NCBI GenBank assembly: GCA_943788825.1
Contig: CALSRT010000007.1
Span: forward strand, 261,564 to 325,563
Direction of reading: 5' to 3'
DNA from: UBA4582 sp002389265
Lineage (GTDB): Bacteria > Pseudomonadota > Gammaproteobacteria > Pseudomonadales > Azotimanducaceae
DNA: 64,000 bases
Of the stretch, positions 18,711 through 27,913 are shown piece after piece (within the stretch, counting starts at the first letter, position 1; the number at the start of each line of letters is the position of its first letter). A model generated the notes under the pieces. It was not told the DNA's origin. It worked only from the letters and a program-made list of their open reading frames with translations, and searched no databases. The position numbers were made by a program, and so were the translations under genes.

Positions 18711-19889
18711 TTAAGGCTGACTTTGTCTGTAGGGCGAGTGTTCTTGGAGAAAATCAATCTCCTCATCAATATAGCGATTTTCTTCGGTCAGAAAATGGCC
18801 CACAGCTTCACTGAATGACTGATTTGCCAGCCAGTGAGAACTGTATGTATGGGTCGGCAGATAGCCTCTTGCGAGCTTATGCTGGCCTTGAGCCCCAGCC
18901 TCAACCCTCGACAAGCCATGACTGATCGCATACTCAATCGCCTGATAATAACAGGCCTCGAAGTGCAGAAATCGGTGATCTTCGAGACAACCCCAGTTTC
19001 GACCAAACAGACATTCACTGCCGATAAAGTTGATCGCGCCGCCGATATAGCGCCCCTCACGTCGACACATGATCAGCAGAATATTATCACTCATGCTTGC
19101 GCTAATTCGGGAAAAAAAATCACGGGACAAGTAGGGCGAGCCCCATTTTCGACTACCCGTATCCACATAAAACCGATAGAACGCATCCCAGTGCTGCTCC
19201 TCAATCGCCGCACCCTGCAACCATTCGATCTCAACCCCATTAGCCAGTGCATCGCGACGTTCCCGGCGAATATTTTTGCGCTTTTTCGCAGACAACTGCT
19301 GCAGAAAATCCTCGAAGCAGGTGTAGCCATCGTTCTCCCAATGAAATTGATTGTGGGTTCTTTGCAGGAACCCGGCATCACCCAGTCGTTGCCATTGTTG
19401 TTTCGCCGCAAACGTCACATGCACTGAAGACAGACCGAGCTTTTCTGCTAGCTGCATCATGCCCGAGATCAGGTACTGCTCTAACTCATCGCTCTGCGGC
19501 GAATCTACCGTTAGTAATCGACGGCCAGTGACCGGTGAAAATGGCACCGCTACCTGTAGTTTGGGGTAATAACGACCACCCGCCCTTTCAAAGGCATCAG
19601 CCCAGCTGTAATCAAAGACATACTCGCCCTGAGAATGGCTCTTCAGGTACATGGGAACGACACCATGAACCGCGCCACTATCCGACACCAAGCTAAGGTG
19701 CTGGGCAGCCCAGCCGGTCTCAGCCGTCGCTGAACCGCTGTCTTCGAGGGCGCTGAGAAAAGCAAAAGACACAAAGGGATCAAAGGCAATCAAACTTTCG
19801 GGATTCGCCAGCCGCGGATTCGCGCAAGCATCCCAGTTAGCCTGGCCAATCTCGTGAATCGAGCTGCAGGCTTGAATTGTATAGGTCAT
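18711..19889 (-). CDS. FemAB-like/GNAT-fold acyltransferase (COG3146 type)
   Basis: Protein of 392 residues matching the peptidogalycan-biosynthesis-like family with a FemAB/GNAT fold. Characteristic stretches are NPFVSF-like FDPFVSFAFLSALEDSGSA, HFHWEN-like HNQFHWENDGYTCFEDFL, KKRKNIRRERR and GRNWGCLEDHRFLHFEACYYQ. The ending VEAGAQGQHKLARGY is also typical. The reaction is unknown. It is the first gene after the LLM pair, 60 bases downstream on the same strand, so it may be co-transcribed with the F420 block, but many bacteria carry this gene without F420. Confidence 0.82.
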   Translation of the reverse strand: MTYTIQACSSIHEIGQANWDACANPRLANPESLIAFDPFVSFAFLSALEDSGSATAETGWAAQHLSLVSDSGAVHGVVPMYLKSHSQGEYVFDYSWADAFERAGGRYYPKLQVAVPFSPVTGRRLLTVDSPQSDELEQYLISGMMQLAEKLGLSSVHVTFAAKQQWQRLGDAGFLQRTHNQFHWENDGYTCFEDFLQQLSAKKRKNIRRERRDALANGVEIEWLQGAAIEEQHWDAFYRFYVDTGSRKWGSPYLSRDFFSRISASMSDNILLIMCRREGRYIGGAINFIGSECLFGRNWGCLEDHRFLHFEACYYQAIEYAISHGLSRVEAGAQGQHKLARGYLPTHTYSSHWLANQSFSEAVGHFLTEENRYIDEEIDFLQEHSPYRQSQP

Positions 19890-19949
19890 AGTTTCGTCAG
19901 TCAGAAGGCGATTCAGCCAGGGTGCAGCAGCACCCTGGCGGTTAACCGA

Positions 19950-20984
19950 TCAGAGCATCTCGCTGGCGATAAACTCAAGTGCCTCGGTTTGTCCGGAACC
20001 AATCAGCATGCTACCCACATGGCCCTTGGCCGCAGCCGCTTTCCAGGCTTGCAGACGCTCTCTAATACGTTCTTTGGGGCCTACCAAATGCACGGCGTCT
20101 ACCAATTCATCGGGCACTGCCGCCGCAGCCTCATCTTTTTTGCCCGCAAGATAAAGATCTTGAATCTTCACCGCGGCATCTTCATAACCCAGCTTCTTGG
20201 TATAGTCGTTATAAAAGTTCGCGCCCCTGGCGCCCATGCCACCAATATACAGAGCCATACTGGCTTTCACAGGCGCACGACAGTGCTCAACGTTATCACC
20301 CATGATGCAGGTCACAAATGGCGCTATATCAAAGTCTAGCAAGGTCTTGCCCGCCTTGTTCAGACCTTTGCTGATATCGGCTTCGAACACATCGTAACGA
20401 TCGGGATTCATCCAGATAGGGAACACGCCATCGGCTACCTCCGCACTGGCTGCGAGCCCCGCTGGCGTAATCGACGCCGTGAAAATAGGAATGCTCGTAT
20501 CCGCTAGCAGAATACTCTTGAGCGCTTTACCCAGACCGGTGCCATCTTCTCCCTGATATGGCATGGAATAATGAAAACCCTGGTGCTCCACGGGTCCTTC
20601 ACGGGCCATGATCTTTCTCAAGATCGTGATGTATTCTTTCGTCCGAGTAATTGGCCGACCATAGGCAACGCCATGCCAGCCCTCAACCACTTGTGGTCCA
20701 GAAGCACCCAGACCGACAATAAACCGACCCTGAGACAGCTGATTCAAAGTCATTGCGGTCATGGCAGTACAGGCAGGTGATCGCGCCGGCATTTGCATGA
20801 TGGCCGTTCCCACCTTGATTTTGTCTGTATTCGCCAGAATCCAGGCAGCTGGTGTCACCGCGTCGGAACCATAGGCCTCGGCGGTCCATACCGAGTCATA
20901 GCCCATGCTTTCAGCGGCCTTTATTCGATCAATTCCCAAGTCCATGCTGCGACCAGAATAGCCGCTCAATATGCCAAGTTTCAT
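19950..20984 (-). CDS. LLM-class flavin/F420-dependent oxidoreductase
   Basis: Luciferase-like TIM-barrel oxidoreductase of 344 residues, similar to mycobacterial F420-dependent LLM proteins. It shows the N-terminal MKLGILSGYSG, AAESMGYDSVWTAEAYGSDAVTPAAW, and KVGTAIMQMPARSPACTAMTAMTLNQLSQGRFIVGLGASGP. The last stretch is the typical cofactor/barrel region that includes the non-prolyl cis bond area. It lies directly downstream of a second LLM gene and the F420 biosynthesis genes on the same strand, so F420 use is favoured over FMN. The substrate is unknown. An AGAGGG Shine-Dalgarno precedes the ATG. Confidence 0.88.
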   Translation of the reverse strand: MKLGILSGYSGRSMDLGIDRIKAAESMGYDSVWTAEAYGSDAVTPAAWILANTDKIKVGTAIMQMPARSPACTAMTAMTLNQLSQGRFIVGLGASGPQVVEGWHGVAYGRPITRTKEYITILRKIMAREGPVEHQGFHYSMPYQGEDGTGLGKALKSILLADTSIPIFTASITPAGLAASAEVADGVFPIWMNPDRYDVFEADISKGLNKAGKTLLDFDIAPFVTCIMGDNVEHCRAPVKASMALYIGGMGARGANFYNDYTKKLGYEDAAVKIQDLYLAGKKDEAAAAVPDELVDAVHLVGPKERIRERLQAWKAAAAKGHVGSMLIGSGQTEALEFIASEML

Positions 20985-21056
20985 GCTTTACCCTCTTTTC
21001 ATTAAATTCATCATATCCAGATCACTCAGAACCCGAACGCCTACCTCAGCCTTTGA

Positions 21057-22052
21057 TTAAAACGTAAAATTTTTGGCCGTGAAGGTGTCATAAGTGGTTT
21101 GGGTATCTTTTGGCGAGACGCAGGAAATAATATGCGTGGTAATGCCCATTTCCCCATACTCTCTAATTCGCGCCTGACATTCTTCCGCAGTGCCCAAAAT
21201 CGCGATATCGTCTACCAGCCTGTCATCCAGCGCGCTGGTGGTTTTAGCCCGATCTTTCGCCGCCCAACCTTCTTTAATCTGCTGCGCCACATCGGCGTAA
21301 CCGGCCCAGGCCAAAAATGCGTTGTACACTGGCGTCGCGTAATAGGGCGCGAACGCTGCCCGAATCGCGTTGCGAGCCGATTCTTTATCGTCGGTAACAA
21401 TGACTTGGTGACGACAGACAATCTCAACATCCTCCAGGCGTTTGCCTGCGCGCTCAGCACCGATCTTGATGTGCTCCATCATGCGCGGCAGCGCATCCTT
21501 TGGAAACAGATTGAGGATCACCCCGTCACTGAACTCCGCGGCAGTCTCTAACATCTTACTGCGTAATGCCGCCATATAGACAGGTTGGGCACCCGGCGCC
21601 AGTGGCAGCTGTCGATAGCCATGACTGACGACAGTCTCACCATCAAAGTTCGACTTCTCGCCTGCCAGCATACTCTTGATTAGTTGTGTCGTTTCCTTCA
21701 CGCGGCTCAAGGGCTTCTCAAACTTCAAGCCATGCCAGTTTTCCATCATGGTCTGGCTCGAAGAACCCAGACCAAGGATAAAACGACCCTTCGACAATTG
21801 ATGCAAGACATGGGCAGTAGATGCCAGCACAGCCGGTGTTCGGGAGAACACTGGAATAATCGCTGTGCCAATTCGGCAACGGCTGGTTTCCAGCGCGACA
21901 GCTGCTGAAGTCGTTAACGCATCGACCCCCGAACTATCAGCAAACCATAGGTCATCGTAACCCTGCGCCTCGGCCCACTTGGCTAATTCAATCGTCTGCG
22001 CCACACCCCTGGGGTCTGGTAACGTCAATGCTATGCGTTGTGGTACGGCCAT
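21057..22052 (-). CDS. LLM-class flavin/F420-dependent oxidoreductase
   Basis: Second luciferase-like enzyme of 331 residues. It has WAEAQGYDDLWFADSSGVDALTTSAA, CRIGTAIIPVFSRTPAVLASTAHVLHQLSKGRFILGLGSSS and ENWHGLKF. It is only moderately similar to its neighbour, so the two are paralogues with separate substrates and not a recent duplication. It starts 100 bases downstream of fbiC, with AGGAACG before the ATG. Placement immediately after the F420 biosynthesis genes is the main reason to predict F420 as cofactor. Confidence 0.88.
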   Translation of the reverse strand: MAVPQRIALTLPDPRGVAQTIELAKWAEAQGYDDLWFADSSGVDALTTSAAVALETSRCRIGTAIIPVFSRTPAVLASTAHVLHQLSKGRFILGLGSSSQTMMENWHGLKFEKPLSRVKETTQLIKSMLAGEKSNFDGETVVSHGYRQLPLAPGAQPVYMAALRSKMLETAAEFSDGVILNLFPKDALPRMMEHIKIGAERAGKRLEDVEIVCRHQVIVTDDKESARNAIRAAFAPYYATPVYNAFLAWAGYADVAQQIKEGWAAKDRAKTTSALDDRLVDDIAILGTAEECQARIREYGEMGITTHIISCVSPKDTQTTYDTFTAKNFTF

Positions 22053-22151
22053 AATTTCGTTCCTGTTCTTAATTGGTTGTTTTTAAAATCGTCAAACCTG
22101 AAGTCGTCATTGCTGCTCAGTACAACATCTTAATTTCAGCCTTCCTGCCCT

Positions 22152-24674
22152 CTAAATAATATCCGCACTGGTAATTTTATCACCGTCGTCTATCATTTTT
22201 ATGGCGTCGACGTCATCCTTCTCGAGCCCGGGTCGATACAGTGTTTTCTTACCGCCAGAGCGTTCATACTTTTTGGCCGACGTGTAGCTCGGCTCTAATA
22301 GTACATTAGCGCCTAACGCCCGCTGGTGTTGTAGCGGGGTAATTTCGTCATAATTTGTCGCCCGCTGACGGGGGCGCCGGCCCATGCTGGAGATGATCGA
22401 CTCCATTTCTTCAGGCGAAGTTTCCTGACCATGGCTAGCACCTGCCGCACGGGTGATCGTTTCATTCATCAAGGTGCCGCCCAGATCATTGACGCCAGCA
22501 TTGAGGCAAGCCTTCAGGGCCTCGGGACCGAGCTTCGTCCAGGACGCCTGAATATTTTTGAACAACGGATTCAACACCAGTCTCGAAATCGCATGAATGA
22601 GCACCGCCTCCCTGAAGGTCGGCCCCTTGCGCGCCCCACCTTTCTGATACATTGGTGCTTCCATATGGATGAATGGCAGGATCACGAACTCGGTAAAACC
22701 GCCTGTTTTCGCCTGCAGTCTTCGAACCTTTAATAGATGGTTCGCAACATGCTCATATTTTTCGATATGACCATACATAATAGTTGCTGTGGTGTTGAAG
22801 CCTTGCTTATGCGCAGCCTCCATGACTTCCAGCCACTGTGCTGAGTTGATTTTGTCGGGGCATAGTGTGGCACGCACCTCATCATCGAGAATCTCTGCCG
22901 CGGTGCCGGGCAATGTTCCCAGGCCCGCCTCTTTCAGCAGACCAAGGTATTCATCCAGGCTCAAACCTAACGTGTGGGCACCTTGCCAGACCTCAAGCGG
23001 GGAAAATGCGTGAATATGCATATCAGGAATGACTTGTTTAATACTGTGGCAAATATCGATGTAGGTCTGACCGGTATACTCAGGATGAATACCACCTTGC
23101 AGGCACACCTCAGTTGCACCACGCTCATAGGCCTCACGGGTGCGCCGCATGATCTCTTCCGGAGCCAAGTCATAAGGCCGACCACGCAGGTTGTCACTCA
23201 TTTTGCCCTTCGAAAATGCGCAGAACTGACATTTGAAATAACAGACATTCGTATAGTTAATATTGCGATTGACCACGTAAGTCACCTCATCACCGGCAAC
23301 CTTTTTACGCAATTGATCGGCAGCCTGACAGACATACGTAAAATCGTCGCCACGGGCCTGAAATAAACGCACAATCTCTGTCTGCTCAAGTTCATCACCG
23401 GCAACCGCCTTATGGATGATGCGCTGCAAATCCGCACTTGCCGGCATTTTGGTCAGACTTGAGACCCGCGCAAGATCTCCTGCTGGGGCATCGACGATCG
23501 CACCCGCGGCCCAGTCTTCGACTCGCGCAAAGCCCTCACCATCAATACCTTGACGCAACAGTGGTTGCAACTGGGGGTCAACCCAATGATCAAGATCCAT
23601 CGCGTAAGCCGGATAGATAGCTAAACGCTCAATCAGCACTTTGCCGGCACTCGCGGTCTCATCAGCAAGGTGACCCAGGTGCGGCCATGGAGCCTCGGGG
23701 TTAACAAAATCCGGCGTGACGGGTGACACGCCGCCCCAGTCGTTGATCCCGGCACCAACGATCTGTTCCAGCACACCAGGACTTAAATTAGGCGGCGCTT
23801 GAATATTCATCGACGAACCAAAAATAATTCGCGCTAGGGCAATGGTCCACAATAACTCATTAAGATCAGGCTCTGGCGCTTTCGCCATCAAGGTTTCCGC
23901 CTTGGCCCGAAAATTCTGAATGATAATTTCCTGAATATGACCGTGGGCAATATTTGCCTGTCGTAGAACCAGCAAGGATTCGATACGTTCTCGCCGAGTT
24001 TCACCTATGCCTATTAACAGGCCACTGGTAAAGGGTACTCGAGCCTCTCCTGCCAGGCGAATTGTGTCAAGCCGCAAGGCTGGAACCTTGTCCGGAGATC
24101 CATAGTGCGGCATACCTTTTTCTAACAACCTGTCAGAGGCGCTCTCCAACATAATGCCCATGGAGATAGACACCTGACGCAATTCGGCAAATTCAGCAGC
24201 GGTCATTAGCCCGGGGTTAAGGTGCGGAAACAAACCCGTTTCTTTAAACACCATCTCTGCCATATCCCGCAAATAGGACAGGGTTGAGTCTTGCTTCAAC
24301 TCTTTAAGGCCCTCTCTTGCCGCCTTGTAGCGTAATTCGGGCTTATCTCCCAGCGTAAACAAGGCTTCTTTACACCCAGCTCGAGCGCCGTCTTGAGCTA
24401 TTTTTAGCACCTGTTCAGGCGTTAAATACGGCGCTTGTAATTTTCTTGGAACCTGGGCAAAGGTACAATAATGACAAACGTCTCGGCAAAGGTGCGTTAG
24501 CGGAATGAAAACTTTGCGCGAATAAGAAACTGTATTCTGGTGACCAATATCGCGAAGATTTGATGCGACTTGCATCAAGCTCTGGGTGTCTTCTGTAGTC
24601 GCAAGCGCCAACACTTCATCATCCGACAGTGGAGCAGTGGCGGCCTGGGTCAATAACGCACGATAATCAATCAT
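22152..24674 (-). CDS. fbiC: FO synthase, fused CofG-CofH radical SAM enzyme
   Basis: Makes the deazaflavin chromophore FO from tyrosine and the flavin precursor 5-amino-6-ribitylaminouracil. At 840 residues it is the fused bacterial form. The CofG half has its [4Fe-4S] cysteines at 63, 67 and 70 (HLCRDVCHYCTFAQ). The CofH half has a second CxxxCxxC in YTNVCYFKCQFCAFSKGK near residues 475-485. Other signatures include GETRRERIESL, INDWGGVSPVTPDF and GVNDLGGTLMNE. The gene starts 4 bases after the cofC stop, with GAGGATGAAATC before the ATG, so they are one operon. The fused form is typical of actinobacteria and of proteobacteria that acquired F420 genes. Confidence 0.96.
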   Translation of the reverse strand: MIDYRALLTQAATAPLSDDEVLALATTEDTQSLMQVASNLRDIGHQNTVSYSRKVFIPLTHLCRDVCHYCTFAQVPRKLQAPYLTPEQVLKIAQDGARAGCKEALFTLGDKPELRYKAAREGLKELKQDSTLSYLRDMAEMVFKETGLFPHLNPGLMTAAEFAELRQVSISMGIMLESASDRLLEKGMPHYGSPDKVPALRLDTIRLAGEARVPFTSGLLIGIGETRRERIESLLVLRQANIAHGHIQEIIIQNFRAKAETLMAKAPEPDLNELLWTIALARIIFGSSMNIQAPPNLSPGVLEQIVGAGINDWGGVSPVTPDFVNPEAPWPHLGHLADETASAGKVLIERLAIYPAYAMDLDHWVDPQLQPLLRQGIDGEGFARVEDWAAGAIVDAPAGDLARVSSLTKMPASADLQRIIHKAVAGDELEQTEIVRLFQARGDDFTYVCQAADQLRKKVAGDEVTYVVNRNINYTNVCYFKCQFCAFSKGKMSDNLRGRPYDLAPEEIMRRTREAYERGATEVCLQGGIHPEYTGQTYIDICHSIKQVIPDMHIHAFSPLEVWQGAHTLGLSLDEYLGLLKEAGLGTLPGTAAEILDDEVRATLCPDKINSAQWLEVMEAAHKQGFNTTATIMYGHIEKYEHVANHLLKVRRLQAKTGGFTEFVILPFIHMEAPMYQKGGARKGPTFREAVLIHAISRLVLNPLFKNIQASWTKLGPEALKACLNAGVNDLGGTLMNETITRAAGASHGQETSPEEMESIISSMGRRPRQRATNYDEITPLQHQRALGANVLLEPSYTSAKKYERSGGKKTLYRPGLEKDDVDAIKMIDDGDKITSADII

Positions 24675-24678
24675 GATT

Positions 24679-25371
24679 TCATCCTCTATTTACCAATTCT
24701 GGCGGTAGATTTTCGAGAATACCGCTACTCTCAATGAATCGCTGCGTATGGGTTTTCAAATTTTGTCGGAGTAACTCTGCAGCGAGCACGACAACGTCAG
24801 CCGCCGTATCAATATCCAGTCCGATACCCGGCAACTTCGCCACCAGCGGTTCTATTCCGCGCGTTCTGGCAATACTCAAATGGCGCCGAAAACTATCTTC
24901 GCCGAACCCGAACGCCATACAATCAGGCGGCGAACACACTACGCAATTGGAACCGCCGAGATCCGACGCGGGCACGATACCAAACTCTGCATGATCTTGA
25001 TGACCAAAGCCATCTAGCACGACCTCCAACTCTTCAACCGTCACCAGCGGCACATCACCGGGCAAAAACATCATGGTCGTGACGCCCTCTGCTCGCAGCA
25101 TCTGCCCCGTACAGGTCACCGCATTGATAAGACCCGGTTCAGCCGGCTCCGCAATGAGTCTGACTGAATAGCTTCGAGCAATTTCCGCAACTCTGATATC
25201 GTTGCTGACGATAAGCACTTCATCAATTCGATCACAGGTCGTCACGGCCTCGAGCACGTCCTCGACCATCGCCTGAAAAAACTCAGCTCGTTGACTCGCC
25301 GACAGCCAGCTGCCCAACCGCTGCTTGGCATTTTCCAGCTGTTTGATCGGTATAACCACGGCAGTTGTCAT
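24679..25371 (-). CDS. cofC: Phospholactate/phosphoenolpyruvate/3-phosphoglycerate guanylyltransferase
   Basis: Nucleotidyltransferase that activates the three-carbon acid of the F420 side chain with GTP. At 230 residues it is normal for CofC/FbiD. Motifs are VVIPIKQLENAKQRLG (nucleotide-binding start), VLIVSNDIRVA, MMFLPGDVPLVTVEELE (metal-binding Asp) and FGFGEDSFRRHLSIA. The start overlaps the cofD stop as ATGA. Whether it uses 2-phospho-L-lactate, PEP or 3-phosphoglycerate decides which F420 variant is made, and this is not readable by eye. No FbiB-type nitroreductase domain is in the cluster to reduce dehydro-F420. Confidence 0.92.
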   Translation of the reverse strand: MTTAVVIPIKQLENAKQRLGSWLSASQRAEFFQAMVEDVLEAVTTCDRIDEVLIVSNDIRVAEIARSYSVRLIAEPAEPGLINAVTCTGQMLRAEGVTTMMFLPGDVPLVTVEELEVVLDGFGHQDHAEFGIVPASDLGGSNCVVCSPPDCMAFGFGEDSFRRHLSIARTRGIEPLVAKLPGIGLDIDTAADVVVLAAELLRQNLKTHTQRFIESSGILENLPPELVNRG

Positions 25372-26351
25372 GATGGCGTTTTGGCAGTCGACAGTTGATG
25401 GGCAAAATCCAGAACGCGTGTTGCGAGCGCGGTCCGGTCGTCCAACGTTAACATGACTGTGTTGGTGACGATAGTCGGTATCCCCAACGCCTCAATTTCA
25501 GATTTAAGGTCGGCATCCTGGTCATCGATCACGAATCCATCGATTCGACCGAGGTAATGCTTGGCTACCGCCAGCGCCGACTGGGGCATCCCTAGTTCCG
25601 CCATCATTTTCGCTGCGGGGCCCTTAATGGCCAAGCCGCCAACAATCGGTGAGACAGCGATCACTGGCGCGTTGGAGGCTCTCATCGCCGTCAATGTACC
25701 AGGCAAGGCCAGAACCGGATCGACGCTCACAAAGGGATTAGACGGGCAAATAACAATCGCAGACAAGTCCGGATCCTGTAGACCGGCCAGAAACCCGGGA
25801 CTCGGCAGCGCCGCTCCGATCCCTTCGAATTCGAAACCGATGACTTCCGGGACGCAGCGATCGCGGACAAAGTAATGCTGGAACGCCAGCGACTCACCTG
25901 TGCGGGTTTGAACAATGGTCGCTACAGGATTGTCTGTCATAGGCACCAGTTCATGCTGAATCCCGAGACGCTGACAGAGTGTTCGGGTCACCTCAGACAG
26001 GCTCGCACCTGTCGTCAGTAGTTGCTGCCGCAGGATATGGGTTGCCAGGTCTCGATCACCAAGGGCAAACCAGGTCTCACCCTGAAGCTGGGTCAGGGCA
26101 GCGATAAAATTCCAACTTTCACCTTGCTGACCCCAGCCAAGCTCCTTGTTGTTGATGTCGGCCAGGGTATACATGACAGTATCCAGGTCCGGGCAAATGG
26201 GCAGCCCGAGGTGGCGAAAATCATCGCCGGTGTTGGCGACAACCAACAACTGCTCAGGTGCCAGGACGTGAGCAAAACCCAGCGCAAGCTTCGCCCCACC
26301 GACGCCACCGGAGATTGCAAGACACTTGGGTCGGGTACGGCTATTCATCAT
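25368..26351 (-). CDS. cofD: 2-phospho-L-lactate transferase (F420-0 synthesis)
   Basis: Transfers the activated phospho-acid to FO to give (dehydro)F420-0. The glycine-rich start CLAISGGVGGAKLALGFA binds the nucleotide. VVANTGDDFRHLGLPICPDLDTVMYTLA is the family hallmark with catalytic Asp residues. SNPFVSVDPVLALPG and VAVSPIVGGLAIKGPAAKMM-like segments follow. Three starts are possible (TTG 26354, ATG 26351, ATG 26348); an ATG is preferred. It lies 1-4 bases from cofE and overlaps cofC, so translation is coupled through the operon. Confidence 0.94.
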   Translation of the reverse strand: MMNSRTRPKCLAISGGVGGAKLALGFAHVLAPEQLLVVANTGDDFRHLGLPICPDLDTVMYTLADINNKELGWGQQGESWNFIAALTQLQGETWFALGDRDLATHILRQQLLTTGASLSEVTRTLCQRLGIQHELVPMTDNPVATIVQTRTGESLAFQHYFVRDRCVPEVIGFEFEGIGAALPSPGFLAGLQDPDLSAIVICPSNPFVSVDPVLALPGTLTAMRASNAPVIAVSPIVGGLAIKGPAAKMMAELGMPQSALAVAKHYLGRIDGFVIDDQDADLKSEIEALGIPTIVTNTVMLTLDDRTALATRVLDFAHQLSTAKTPS

Positions 26352-26354
26352 CAA

Positions 26355-27134
26355 TTATCGGAATAGATCCATGGCCTTCGGCCTTATAAGAGGCCTGACA
26401 CCCCGTAACGCCTGATCTTCAGGCTCTTTAGGTTGGTAACCCCGGACTAGTACTACTGGCGTTTTCTCACTCGTCTGTCCCATCACCAGCGAAGCGCCGG
26501 CCGCCATTTCGTCTGCCGCCGCCACCAGAGTAACCTTCAGCTCACGCCCGTAGATGTCGGTCTTGCCTACATAGTCTTCCAGGGCTGTAAAACCCGCCAC
26601 ACCAATCGCCAAACCCAGCGAGCCATTGCGCCATGCGCGACCGAGGCTGTCGTTGATAATCACGCCCACATCGACACCGTGACACTGTTTAATAAAGACT
26701 CTGATCCGCTCCGCGCTGGCATCAGGATCCACGGGCAACAACAGGCACAGGGAATCATCGGCATCATCCTCATGGGCGATGTTCGACTGATCGATACCCG
26801 CATTGGCCTGGACGAAACCCAGCCTGTGCTCAACGATCAATACACCTTGGCGCTTGCGGACCACTTCATTGGACTCATCCAGGATGGCCTGCACCTTACG
26901 CGGATCTTTGTCCACTTCCAGGCCCAAGGCCACGGCGTCAGCCGAAGGCGTTACCGAGCGCAAATCCAGATAGCGATTCTCAGCCTTCGAAATTACCTTC
27001 TGAGCGATCACGATGACATCATCTGCCTGCAATGCTTCGCCCATGGCCAATACTGCATCACTGATAATTTGCGCCAGATCATCCCCAGGCTCGATCATGG
27101 GAACGTCTTCAATACCGATGAAGCTCAGTCTCAT
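26355..27134 (-). CDS. cofE: F420-0:gamma-glutamyl ligase
   Basis: Adds glutamates to F420-0 with GTP. It has 259 residues and only the CofE domain; the C-terminal FMN/nitroreductase domain of actinobacterial FbiB is absent. Motifs include DVIVIAQKVISKAENR near the N-terminus, IINDSLGRAWRNGSLGLAIG and GRELKVTLVAAADEMAAGA. The stop is 3 bases from the cofD start region, and fno ends 3 bases before its ATG, so it is deep inside the operon. The missing domain matters because that domain reduces dehydro-F420 in mycobacteria. Confidence 0.95.
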   Translation of the reverse strand: MRLSFIGIEDVPMIEPGDDLAQIISDAVLAMGEALQADDVIVIAQKVISKAENRYLDLRSVTPSADAVALGLEVDKDPRKVQAILDESNEVVRKRQGVLIVEHRLGFVQANAGIDQSNIAHEDDADDSLCLLLPVDPDASAERIRVFIKQCHGVDVGVIINDSLGRAWRNGSLGLAIGVAGFTALEDYVGKTDIYGRELKVTLVAAADEMAAGASLVMGQTSEKTPVVLVRGYQPKEPEDQALRGVRPLIRPKAMDLFR

Positions 27135-27137
27135 GGA

Positions 27138-27809
27138 CTATTCAGCCACTGGTGCGCCGGTGATGACGATGCCGGCTCCGTTAATCTTGTGATGCCGGTT
27201 AATGGAAATCAGCACCGATGTCATCGCCTCAGCCGCCGCAGAATTTGCTAGGGGACCCGCATGCCAGCCCCGCAGCCCAAGGGCTTCTACCAGCTTAATA
27301 ACGGTGTCACGAGCCGCGCGTTTGTTACCCGTCACCAAAACATCACAGGCGATGCCATGGTCACCCTGCAAATGCATAGCCCCCACATTCTGGAAGGCTG
27401 AGACGACATCAACCTCATCGCCGAGCAATGCTTGGGCTCGAACAACCGCCGAGCCGCCTTCAGGCAGCTGCACTGTGCCGACCTTAGGTGGCATCAGAGG
27501 CACAGTCACATCAATCAGCACCTTGCCGGTCAGGGCTGGCTTCACCGTCTCTAGGGTACTGAGCTGGTGAGAGAACGGCACTGTTAGTACCACTAAGTCC
27601 GCAGCCGTTGCGGCCTCGAGGTTTTCATGCCCACTGACGTTCAAATCCGGAAACTCTTTCAACAGGTCAGCGGCCGCCGATTGACCCTTCTCGAGGGTCC
27701 GTGAGCCAATCAAGATCTGATATCCAGCTCGGGACCACTGCCTGGCGAGCCCACCACCCAGATCACCTGTGCCGCCTAATATTGCAATGGATTTAATTTG
27801 GTCTGACAT
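27138..27809 (-). CDS. fno: NADPH:F420 oxidoreductase
   Basis: Hydride exchange between NADP(H) and F420, here most likely supplying reduced F420 to the LLM enzymes. It has 223 residues. The Rossmann start IAILGGTGDLGGGLARQW is followed by LIGSRTLEKGQ, whose Ser-Arg-Thr favours NADP. VVLTVPFSH and VVSAFQNVGAMHLQG match the F420-binding region of Fno. The C-terminal GPLANSAAAEAMTSVLISIN is also family-typical. It is first of the tightly packed F420 genes (3-base gap to cofE). No F420-dependent glucose-6-phosphate dehydrogenase was found here, so Fno is the visible reducing route. Confidence 0.93.
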   Translation of the reverse strand: MSDQIKSIAILGGTGDLGGGLARQWSRAGYQILIGSRTLEKGQSAAADLLKEFPDLNVSGHENLEAATAADLVVLTVPFSHQLSTLETVKPALTGKVLIDVTVPLMPPKVGTVQLPEGGSAVVRAQALLGDEVDVVSAFQNVGAMHLQGDHGIACDVLVTGNKRAARDTVIKLVEALGLRGWHAGPLANSAAAEAMTSVLISINRHHKINGAGIVITGAPVAE

Positions 27810-27913
27810 ATTACGTTTCTCGTTGGTAAAAGGGCCTGATTATTCCTCAATCGCCGCATGCAAACAACCGCCAAACCCTCGCGAGCAGAGATCCACCGGC
27901 AATGCCATCACGA

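Noticed and set aside
22152..24674. Two separate genes cofG and cofH
   Set aside because: The frame is continuous for 840 codons with both CxxxCxxC clusters, so it is the fused FbiC form.
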